From: a virus
Virus record (IMG/VR): IMGVR_UViG_3300033064_001011
Location: 1-37,177 of that record
DNA: 37,177 nt
Strand: one strand, 5' to 3'
Shown: piece after piece, positions 30,606 through 37,177 of the stretch
How the letters are laid out: each line of letters opens with the position of its first letter
Position numbering within the stretch: position 1 is the stretch's first letter
Translations under genes and position numbers: made by a program
Notes under the pieces: model-generated
Seen by the model: the letters and a program-made list of their open reading frames with translations, nothing else
Databases searched by the model: none
What the model was told of the DNA's origin: nothing

Positions 30606-32387
30606 ATGGGAATTGACAGAGTTAGAATGCCGGATGTTGTTGTGTCGGCAAGCGATTCGGCTGCTAATGCCAAGTTTGTTGCCGATTATCTTTGCGATGG
30701 TGTTAATGATGAGGTTCAGATAAACGCCGCCCTCCTGGCGGTAAGTGCCGCTGGCGGCGGGGTTGTACTGCTGCCTGCGGGCACATTCTCGATTGACGAC
30801 GCCATCTTGATGCAGGACGACACAACCCTTCGCGGTAGTGGCTGGCAAACCAAGCTCGTATTCGTAGACCACTTGGGCGCCGACTCAAGCCACCCGGTGA
30901 TATCGAACGTCGACCGAACCGGCGGGAATTCAAACATCGTCGTCGAGAATCTGTACTGCGACGGGAACAAGGGCACTACAGGCACGCCTAAACAGGTTGG
31001 ATGGGATACTACTGCGTTCCCGGACACAGACGGCCAGGGCAATCGCGGTTGCTTTAGCTTCCGAACTGTCACGAATATCACGGTCAATAGATGTAGAATT
31101 GACGAGGCGTGGGCTACTGGTATTGAGTTAGAACAATGCACCGATTTTGATATCACAAGGAACCGGATACATAAGTCCGCTGACGATGGGATTGGTATCA
31201 ATATCGGGTCCAGCGAGGGATCTGTGGCTCAGAACATTATCTCGGAAGTCGCCAAGGATCGGGCTTATGGCGGCGGCAGTGGCATCGAGATACAAGACGG
31301 GGTGTTCGGGGTAACTGTCGCTGGTAATACAATCAAGGACTTTAGCGTGTCCGGGCCGCAGGGCATACAGATCAGCAGTCATACTGGCGAAGACCCGTGC
31401 TACGAGATTGCGGTAACGGGCAATGCCATAACCAATATTCACTTCGGCATAAATGTTGGAGGCGATCCAACCCCCGCCCATGATATTACAATCTCAGGCA
31501 ATACTATCGCGGTTCTTGACCGCGGCATTGATGTGCTGGTATGCGAGAAGGTCGCAATCACAGGTAATACTATCGTGAGTTCGGGTGCAAGTGGCGAAGG
31601 GATATATGCACCCAACACAAGCAGCGATATAGTCGTTTCTGGCAATATGATCGTGACAACCGCTTCAGCATCATCTGGAATACATTTCGATACTACTGGA
31701 ACCTTCACTGCGTGGTCTGTTGTTGGGAATAATATTCAGGCGGCATACGCTGGGATACAGAGTCAGGATAAGGGAGCGATGGTTGATATGGTGTTTGCTC
31801 GAAACACCTTCAACGGTGGATTGAGTGGTGCCGGATTCTTTATGCGGATGGGGACTGCGACGTTTTCTGGGTGTCGTTTCGAGGACAATACATTCGATGT
31901 TGATGTCAACGTACCGATACGCCCATACAATAGCGGCGAGGTTGATATTCCCGTGGGTTGGTCGGTTGCTAGAAATCAGAATGCTCAGGCGGAGCATACG
32001 AGAGAGTTTTTGGACCTCGAAAACCACAGCGGCGTGACAAGCCAGGCCGGTTGGGTTGTGATTGATAGTTCACCAAACACCAATGATATCGGGTACTCTA
32101 CAACGACCGCCGCAGGTGATTCGATGGTGGTTGGTGTTGTGGATAAGAATACCGCAAATGGCAGCGTCGGAAAGGTCCAGGTCGGCGGCAAGGTTACGAA
32201 TCTCAAGGTCGACGGAACCAACGACATCGCTATTGGCGACCTCTTGTCAACGTTCACAACAGCGGGCATTGCACAAAAGGCGACTGCTGGAGATATAGCT
32301 TTTGCTTATGCCCTGGAAGCGTATTCAACAGATGATTCAAGCGGCGTCATCGACGCATACTTGATAACGCCGCGAACATTGCCTTGA
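30606..32387 (+). CDS. Right-handed beta-helix spike/appendage protein
   Basis: A 593-residue protein. The N-terminus AADYLCDG-like segment (FVADYLCDGVNDEVQINAAL) and GGGVVLLPAGTFSI are typical of pectate-lyase-like phage spikes. Residues about 110-440 hold many turns of the NTI/NxI type (DITRNRI, VTVAGNTI, IAVTGNAI, ITISGNTI, VAITGNTI), the parallel beta-helix signature. The last 110 residues (VGKVQVGGKVTNLKVDG ... GVIDAYLITPRTLP) resemble the C-terminal domain of head-decoration/fibre proteins. AAGGAG nine bases before ATG 30606 sets the start. Codons are richer in A/T than the neighbours, which suggests acquisition. It may bind or cleave host polysaccharide. Confidence 0.8.
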   Translation: MGIDRVRMPDVVVSASDSAANAKFVADYLCDGVNDEVQINAALLAVSAAGGGVVLLPAGTFSIDDAILMQDDTTLRGSGWQTKLVFVDHLGADSSHPVISNVDRTGGNSNIVVENLYCDGNKGTTGTPKQVGWDTTAFPDTDGQGNRGCFSFRTVTNITVNRCRIDEAWATGIELEQCTDFDITRNRIHKSADDGIGINIGSSEGSVAQNIISEVAKDRAYGGGSGIEIQDGVFGVTVAGNTIKDFSVSGPQGIQISSHTGEDPCYEIAVTGNAITNIHFGINVGGDPTPAHDITISGNTIAVLDRGIDVLVCEKVAITGNTIVSSGASGEGIYAPNTSSDIVVSGNMIVTTASASSGIHFDTTGTFTAWSVVGNNIQAAYAGIQSQDKGAMVDMVFARNTFNGGLSGAGFFMRMGTATFSGCRFEDNTFDVDVNVPIRPYNSGEVDIPVGWSVARNQNAQAEHTREFLDLENHSGVTSQAGWVVIDSSPNTNDIGYSTTTAAGDSMVVGVVDKNTANGSVGKVQVGGKVTNLKVDGTNDIAIGDLLSTFTTAGIAQKATAGDIAFAYALEAYSTDDSSGVIDAYLITPRTLP

Positions 32388-32460
32388 AACTGTCGCTGCT
32401 GGCGGCGGTGGAACGCATGTGCTGGCAAGGTGCGTATTGCACTTTGACTAGGAATTGATG

Positions 32461-32958
32461 ATGGCTATCGGAATGAAATTCAAGCCGCTGCGAGGCGTCA
32501 AGTTCTTTGACTCCAAGCCGGTGATCGAGAATACCGACAAGGCGACTCGCAGGAACCTCAGCAAGTTCGGTGCGTTCACCAGCAAGACCGCGAAGCGATC
32601 GATACGGAAGCGTAAACGAATCAGTGCACCTGGCAGACCGCCGAGCAGTCATGAGGGCACGCTGAAGAAACTTATCTTCTTTGGTTACGAGCCACGACGG
32701 CGTAGCGTAGTGATCGGCCCGTTGCCCAAGAGGTCCGGCCATTCCGCTGGCAAGGTCCCGAGGGTACTTGAGGAAGGCGGTACGATCCCGTTCCTGGCGT
32801 TCCAGAACGCTCGGATCTCGAAGCGTAGCGGCCGGGTTCGGATCGATGTAGTACGCAAACAGAATATATTTATTAAGGCTCGTCCCTACATGGGGCCAGC
32901 ATTCAAAAAAGAGCAATCCAAGCTATCAAGCATATGGCGAAACTCAATAACTTCATGA
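32461..32958 (+). CDS. HK97 gp10-like head-tail protein
   Basis: A 165-residue protein of the gp10/tail-completion group: basic RSIRKRKRISAPGRPPSSHEG, the central VVIGPLPKR, VPRVLEEGG, and the closing ARPYMGPAFKKEQ. The ATG pair at 32458/32461 is ambiguous; AGGA is four and seven bases away, so 32461 is favoured. The position between connector genes and the tail tube agrees. Confidence 0.8.
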   Translation: MAIGMKFKPLRGVKFFDSKPVIENTDKATRRNLSKFGAFTSKTAKRSIRKRKRISAPGRPPSSHEGTLKKLIFFGYEPRRRSVVIGPLPKRSGHSAGKVPRVLEEGGTIPFLAFQNARISKRSGRVRIDVVRKQNIFIKARPYMGPAFKKEQSKLSSIWRNSITS

Positions 32959-32971
32959 GGAGTATACGAAA

Positions 32972-33709
32972 ATGGCAGCACCGAAAAGGTATCAACTAGG
33001 TATGAACGGCAGTCTCATGTACGGGGCTGCGGAGGCCGCGTTGTCCGCGTTGCTCGTGGTCGGCAAGGTCAAGGATCTCACTCTGACCCTGGAGGCGGGC
33101 GAGGCGGATATCACCACTCGCGACAACGACGGATGGGAGGCTATCGCAGCTACGCTCCGCAAGTGCGGAGCCGAGTTCGAAGTGCTTTACAATCCCAATG
33201 ACCGAGGCGTTCAGGCTCTCAAGACAGCGTTCCTCGCGAGTACTCCGCTGCGTATGGCGGTTCTCTCCGCACCGATCGCGGAAGAGGGTTCGGGCGGTCC
33301 GGTCGGCGACTTCGTTGTCAGTAACTTCGGACGCAACGAGCAGCTCGTCGAGGGCATGATGGTCCCGGTGACCATCAACCTCAACCAGTGGAGCCAGTGG
33401 CTCGAGCCGCCGATCACCTACGACCAGACAGGTTCCGTCGCTGCTGGAGCTGCTGACGCGACGGTCGTAGGCACGCCTGTCGCCACGCTCGGTTCAGATA
33501 TGACCGGTGAGGTAATCGCGTATACGATCGACAGCCAGACCGTGGCCGGCGTGTTCGCTATCGACGCGGGCGACGGTGAGGTCACCGTGCTCCTGAATAC
33601 GAATCTCGGGGCTGCGGGAACCGTGCACGTCGTTACCGTGAAGTACGCTTACGTTACGAGCGGGCTCCCCTTCGCACTGGCCAACTACACTATCACTGTC
33701 ACCGCATAA
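32972..33709 (+). CDS. Major tail tube protein with cadherin/Ig-like C-terminal domain
   Basis: A 245-residue protein. Residues 1-148 look like a tail tube monomer (GKVKDLTLTLEAGEADITTRDNDGWEA, split, and MMVPVTINLNQW). Residues about 155-245 form an added beta-sandwich: ATVVGTPVATLGSD, then VIAYTIDSQTVAGVFAIDAG, EVTVLLN, which resembles a cadherin repeat. Such surface domains are known on several tail tubes. GAGGAGTATACGAAA precedes the ATG. Confidence 0.78.
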   Translation: MAAPKRYQLGMNGSLMYGAAEAALSALLVVGKVKDLTLTLEAGEADITTRDNDGWEAIAATLRKCGAEFEVLYNPNDRGVQALKTAFLASTPLRMAVLSAPIAEEGSGGPVGDFVVSNFGRNEQLVEGMMVPVTINLNQWSQWLEPPITYDQTGSVAAGAADATVVGTPVATLGSDMTGEVIAYTIDSQTVAGVFAIDAGDGEVTVLLNTNLGAAGTVHVVTVKYAYVTSGLPFALANYTITVTA

Positions 33710-33732
33710 ACTTTTTCAGGAAACCGGCAATA

Positions 33733-34215
33733 ATGAAAACATTCAAAGACAATCAAGATCGCGATTGGCAGATCGCGATAAACATCGGCACGGCTAAACG
33801 AGTCAAAGAAAAGCTCGACGTCGATCTCCTACAACCGGAGATCGGCGAGCCGCCGCTGTTGACCAGGCTGGGCACCGACGAGCTGCTATTGGGCGAGGTC
33901 ATATGCTGCTTGCTGGAAGAGCAGTTCGAAGCCCTGGATATGACCGCAGACGATATGCGGAAAGTATTCGAGGGTAAACCGCTGCTCGATGCTCACATGG
34001 CGTTCTATGAGGACATGCTAAATTTCTTCCGAGCCCGAGGCAGAATAGATCGGGCGGCAATGGTGGAGAAACAGACCAAGATCCTGACGGCGGCGATCGC
34101 GAGAGCAACGACGGTCGTGGACGGCGTGAAGGTCAAGACGGTAATCGACGAGATATTCGGCAAGGTCAAGCCGAAGAAGAAAAAGAAAGCCAAGAAGCGA
34201 GTCAAGAAGAAGTAG
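33733..34215 (+). CDS. Tail assembly chaperone, short product (gpG-like)
   Basis: A 160-residue protein ending in a very Lys-rich tail. It lies between tail tube and tape measure, where the lambda G/GT pair is found. The body starts MKTFKDNQDRDWQIAINIGT, is helical and ends in an A/G-rich codon run encoding KPKKKKKAKKRVKKK. That run holds the slippery sequence used to make the longer form. The short product ends at TAG 34213-34215. Confidence 0.85.
   Translation: MKTFKDNQDRDWQIAINIGTAKRVKEKLDVDLLQPEIGEPPLLTRLGTDELLLGEVICCLLEEQFEALDMTADDMRKVFEGKPLLDAHMAFYEDMLNFFRARGRIDRAAMVEKQTKILTAAIARATTVVDGVKVKTVIDEIFGKVKPKKKKKAKKRVKKK
34179..34185 (+). other. -1 programmed frameshift site
   Basis: The heptamer G AAA AAG is in phase with the chaperone frame (AAA 34180-34182, AAG 34183-34185). 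Slipping back one base continues in an open frame to 34493 with no intervening stop. Downstream GC-rich sequence could give a stimulatory structure. Confidence 0.75.
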
Positions 34216-34493
34216 ACCGCTGGGGAGATGTCTGGCGGCGTGCCGGCGTCGTCGGCATCAACCCGGAGCCGCTAACGTATCGCGAACTGATTTGGATGTC
34301 TCAGGGAGCCTGGGATACGGCGGCGAGCAACATGGCCCTGCTGGCCAACATCAATCGGGATCCTGACAAGACCGCAGCGTACGAGCCGGATGATTTTAAC
34401 CCGTACGTAGAATCGCTCGAAAAGGTCGATCCGAACGTGATCAAGGTTACACCCGAGACTATGGCGGATTTCAAGAATGCGTTTACGAGATAG
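34185..34493 (+). CDS. Tail assembly chaperone -1 frame extension (gpT-like)
   Basis: After the slip the protein reads ESQEASQEEVDRWGDVWRRA, then GVVGINPEPLTYRELIWMSQ, then a helical segment with LLANINRDPDKTAAYEPDDFNPY. The WGDVW...GINPEPLTYREL and NRDP...F.P.DF.PY patterns are typical of the second chaperone gene. The fused product would have about 253 residues (151 plus 102). An internal ATG at 34296 would start in the middle of the conserved segment with no ribosome site, so frameshifting is the better explanation. Confidence 0.85.
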   Translation, partial: ESQEASQEEVDRWGDVWRRAGVVGINPEPLTYRELIWMSQGAWDTAASNMALLANINRDPDKTAAYEPDDFNPYVESLEKVDPNVIKVTPETMADFKNAFTR

Positions 34494-34504
34494 GAGTATC
34501 TGAG

Positions 34505-34786
34505 ATGATGCGATTAACTTTGATAATGGCGATGGCACTAGCGGCGTGCGTTGTGGTCCAGGGATGTGCTCCGCTCGGCGGTCAGGCTGTCGTGGCGTAC
34601 GCCAAGGACGAGGCTCAGGTTAATATGTACGTTTACATCATTGACGGCGGCACGGATCTCGGCGGTTTGTTCTACCGCCCGAGCGGCGGAACCCTCGTGA
34701 GGGGCGAGCAGGGATTCGATCAGGCCATGCAACCGCCCAAGAAACCTGAACCCACGACGCAGCCGACTACGCAGCCCTCGGAGTAA
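34505..34786 (+). CDS. Small phage lipoprotein with TQP-rich tail
   Basis: A 93-residue secreted protein. The signal peptide spans about residues 1-20; both LAAC (Cys15) and VQGC (Cys21) could be the lipobox, with Cys21 giving the more usual signal length. The C-terminus is Pro/Thr/Gln-rich (PPKKPEPTTQPTTQPSE). It could be an outer-membrane spanin subunit or a superinfection-exclusion lipoprotein. No matching inner-membrane spanin is seen. AGGAG lies seven bases before the ATG. Confidence 0.75.
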   Translation: MMRLTLIMAMALAACVVVQGCAPLGGQAVVAYAKDEAQVNMYVYIIDGGTDLGGLFYRPSGGTLVRGEQGFDQAMQPPKKPEPTTQPTTQPSE

Positions 34787-34791
34787 ATCCC

Positions 34792-35217
34792 ATGGACTTC
34801 ACTGGCAAGACAGTTGATTTCGATGGTCCGGAGATCCAGCCGTTCGGTGATGAATGGATACTGATCTCGGAGTACCGGGTTATTGTTGGTGCGGAATCGC
34901 ACAAGCTAATATGTCCGAAGGGTATGCTGACTGACGGGGCGAGCATCCCCAGGTTCTTCTGGCGGATCATAGGGCACCCGATGAACTTGCCGGCGGTGAA
35001 AGCCGCAGTGATCCACGACGGAGGGTATAGCGGCGATCTCGAATGGTATCGATGGGTCACTGGGCAAGGTTACGTCATCGAAGATTTCACCCGCAAGGAA
35101 GCCGATGAGCTGCTGAGGGAACTACTGAGAGTGCTCGGTGTATCCTGGTGGCGTCGGCAAGCGATGTATACGGCTGTCAGATGGTTCGGGCGATCACGAT
35201 GGACCGAAAGGGCCTAG
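34792..35217 (+). CDS. DUF1353 protein
   Basis: A 141-residue protein with the DUF1353 hallmarks: ICPKGMLTDGASIPRFFW, IIGHPM...AAVIHDGGY, ADELLRELLRVLGV and YTAVRWFG. The conserved Asp/His set suggests a metal-dependent enzyme. The biochemical role is not known. It lies between tail chaperone and tape measure genes. Confidence 0.85.
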   Translation: MDFTGKTVDFDGPEIQPFGDEWILISEYRVIVGAESHKLICPKGMLTDGASIPRFFWRIIGHPMNLPAVKAAVIHDGGYSGDLEWYRWVTGQGYVIEDFTRKEADELLRELLRVLGVSWWRRQAMYTAVRWFGRSRWTERA

Positions 35218-35224
35218 ATAGAAT

Positions 35225-37177
35225 ATGGCGACTTCTGGAGCAATTAGAGCGGGTCGAGCGTTTGTCGAGTTGTTCACGGACAACACGAAGCTCGTACGCG
35301 GACTACGCCAGGGCGAGACTCAGATAAAGGCGTTCGGCAAGAAGGTCACTGCGGTCGGCCGGCAACTGCTGGCCACCAGTGCGATCGCCGCGGCACCACT
35401 CGCGATAGCGACCAGGACGTTCGCCGGGTTCGCTGATCAGATGGATCAGGTCAAAGCGGTTACCGGTTCGGCCGGCCAAGGATTCAACAATCTCACCGAG
35501 CAAGCCAAGGAACTCGGACGCACGACATCATTCACCGCGGCACAGGTTGCGGGGGCCATGACCGAGTTGGGCCGGGCGGGATTCCGCGGCGGGCAGATAC
35601 AGGCATCGATTGACTCGGTGCTTGATCTGGCCCGCGCGACATCAACGGAACTCCCCAGGGCAGCGGAGATCGCCGCTGCTGCTATGCGAGGGTTCAACTT
35701 GGGTGCTGAGGATACCGTGATGATCGCGGACGTCCTGACGGCCACAGCTAACAATTCAGCACAGACCCTTGAGGATCTCGGCGAGTCCTTCAAGTTCGTT
35801 GCTCCGCTCGCCGTTGAAGCGGGCAGCACGATAACCGAGACCGCGGCCGCACTCGGGGTGCTCGCGAACAATGGTATCAAGGGCTCGGCGGCGGGCACAG
35901 CACTGGCCCGTGCGTACAAGAACATCGCCGCCGGCAAGGGTGCTCAGATCTTCAGGGATCTGGGGATTACGGTTGCCGACTCCAGTAACAACCTCCGGGC
36001 GATGGCTGATATCCTGACTGAGTTGGGACAGAAAACAAAAGGGCTCGGCAGTGCTTCGAAGCTCGGGATATTCGAGACCCTGTTCGGTCGTGGATCGGCT
36101 GCGGCTCTCAAGCTCTCGGGTAAAGGTCAGTTCGAGGGGATGCGAAAATCTCTTGACGACGTGAGTGGGACCGCCAAGAAAACCGCTGCGGTCATGGATG
36201 ATGTACTCGGCGGATCGTTCCGTAAAGTATTCTCTGCTGTCGAGGGCGTACAGATCGCGATCGGCGAGGCTCTCTCATCGACCCTCCGCGAGTGGAGCGA
36301 TACGATCATCGACGTCGCGGGGGCAACTACTCAATGGGTCAAGGATAATGACGGCATTGTTCTATCCGTAGGCAAACTGGTTGTCGCGGGGCTCGCGGCG
36401 GGTGCTGCTCTGGTTGCGTTGGGCGTGACTATCAAAGGCGTAGGGATCGCTGCTGGTTTTGCCACAACGTCATTGGCCAGCGTTGCAGGTGCGATCGCGT
36501 GGGTAAAGGTCGCGGCTATATCCGCAACGAAAGCACTCTCGTTTGACGGCTTGCTTGCTGCGTTCGTTGCTATTCAGGCACATCCTGTTATCGCCGCACT
36601 GACCGCGGTCGCAGCGGTCGCAGCGGTGATTGCGTTTGCAATGAGCAATTCTGCTGCGGCGATCAAGGATACGACCGACGCATCAGCGAAGTTAGTTTCC
36701 AAGGGGCAAGAACTCAGGAAGAACGATCAGCTCCGATTGGACTTGCTGAAGAAACTGGCCGCTGCCCGAACCCTTGATTCTGCCCAACGTAAGACTGCGG
36801 CAAAAGAGATCAAGACCCTGACCGATAGATACGGCGATCTCGGTATCAGGATAGATGGGCTCACCGGCAAGATAACCGGCGTGGGTAATGCTCAAGGCAA
36901 GGTCAATGCTCTGTTCCGCAAAGGAGCGGCACTCGAACTAGATGCCCAGATACTATCGCTTTCAAACAAGTTCGACGCTCTCACTAATGAGATGGCTACC
37001 ACTATCCAATCTGGATTCTTCATGTGGGAGGGGGCCAAAGCCAAATGGGTTGAGGGCATGCAGAAACAGCTTAACGTGGTACTCGCACAGATGAATGCCG
37101 CACTAGCCCACAAGAAAGCGTTGACCGCTGGCGATACGGGAGCCCTGTTCGGTGCTCCAAAGCCGGAACGCGATCGA
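35225..37177 (+). CDS. Tape measure protein (5' part, runs off the window)
   Basis: An open frame of 651 codons with no stop at the window end. Residues about 65-260 match the TP901-type tape-measure core: DQMDQVKAVTGSAGQGFNNL, then LGRTTSFTAAQVAGAMTELG, then GVLANNGIKGSAAGTALARA. Further on are hydrophobic stretches (about residues 380-470), then a helical coiled region with KFDALTNEMATTI. The protein sets tail length and helps DNA entry. ATG 35225 lies seven bases after the previous stop. Confidence 0.93.
   Translation, partial: MATSGAIRAGRAFVELFTDNTKLVRGLRQGETQIKAFGKKVTAVGRQLLATSAIAAAPLAIATRTFAGFADQMDQVKAVTGSAGQGFNNLTEQAKELGRTTSFTAAQVAGAMTELGRAGFRGGQIQASIDSVLDLARATSTELPRAAEIAAAAMRGFNLGAEDTVMIADVLTATANNSAQTLEDLGESFKFVAPLAVEAGSTITETAAALGVLANNGIKGSAAGTALARAYKNIAAGKGAQIFRDLGITVADSSNNLRAMADILTELGQKTKGLGSASKLGIFETLFGRGSAAALKLSGKGQFEGMRKSLDDVSGTAKKTAAVMDDVLGGSFRKVFSAVEGVQIAIGEALSSTLREWSDTIIDVAGATTQWVKDNDGIVLSVGKLVVAGLAAGAALVALGVTIKGVGIAAGFATTSLASVAGAIAWVKVAAISATKALSFDGLLAAFVAIQAHPVIAALTAVAAVAAVIAFAMSNSAAAIKDTTDASAKLVSKGQELRKNDQLRLDLLKKLAAARTLDSAQRKTAAKEIKTLTDRYGDLGIRIDGLTGKITGVGNAQGKVNALFRKGAALELDAQILSLSNKFDALTNEMATTIQSGFFMWEGAKAKWVEGMQKQLNVVLAQMNAALAHKKALTAGDTGALFGAPKPERDR

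Noticed and set aside
34296-34493. Independent 65-residue gene after the tail chaperone
   Set aside because: Its frame is open upstream to the slippery site and conserved residues lie before the ATG, so it is the end of a frameshift product.

Overview
The window is an internal piece of a tailed double-stranded DNA phage (or prophage) genome of siphovirus type. Every convincing protein gene is on the + strand. They are packed tightly, often with ATGA start/stop overlaps. The sequence is GC-rich except for one AT-rich intergenic block. The left edge cuts the end of one gene and the right edge cuts a tape-measure gene, so part of the tail module is missing and neither end is a genome end. No integrase or family B/A DNA polymerase is seen. 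A bacterial-type tmRNA, a bacterial-type initiator tRNA and Shine-Dalgarno sites point to a bacterial host. A Thr-Gln-Pro-rich tail on a lipoprotein and an invertebrate-type-lysozyme-like endolysin are weak hints towards Planctomycetota; this is inference only.

Layout. (1) 1-1.1 kb: end of an unknown gene and a tail-collar fibre protein. (2) 1.2-4.2 kb: pentapeptide-repeat/DUF5758-like protein, a Cys-rich membrane protein, a helix-turn-helix protein, then a Sak4-like recombinase ATPase and a DUF669 single-strand-binding-like protein. (3) 4.2-5.0 kb: a structured stretch without a clear gene, a tRNA-like gene with an enlarged anticodon loop, and a complete tmRNA. (4) 5.0-15.5 kb: nucleic-acid metabolism: Cas4-like nuclease fold protein, RecD/Dda-like helicase, HD phosphohydrolase, SNF2-like helicase, N4/N6 DNA methyltransferase, RadD-like helicase, small zinc proteins and a primase-polymerase/helicase. 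(5) 15.5-15.8 kb: AT-rich, repeat-rich non-coding block, the best candidate for the replication origin. (6) 15.8-18.8 kb: small early genes, RusA resolvase, HNH endonuclease in a likely insertion, shortened C5 cytosine methyltransferase. (7) 18.8-24.0 kb: terminase large subunit, NrdR-like zinc ribbon, hypothetical genes, membrane-anchored lysozyme, XRE repressor-like protein, and a strong intrinsic terminator. (8) 24.1-37.2 kb: palindrome, promoter and initiator tRNA, then head and tail genes: portal, protease-scaffold-capsid fusion, decoration protein, connectors, beta-helix spike, gp10-like protein, tail tube, tail chaperones joined by a -1 frameshift, lipoprotein, DUF1353 protein and tape measure.

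How it works together: Sak4, DUF669, the Cas4-like protein, helicases, Prim-Pol and RusA form a recombination-dependent replication set. Two methyltransferases and a Lar-like protein suggest protection against host restriction. The phage carries RNAs for both translation initiation (tRNA-fMet) and ribosome rescue (tmRNA), which is the most unusual feature of the window. The initiator tRNA lies two bases before the first structural gene, which has no Shine-Dalgarno site, so tRNA 3' processing could create an almost leaderless late mRNA.
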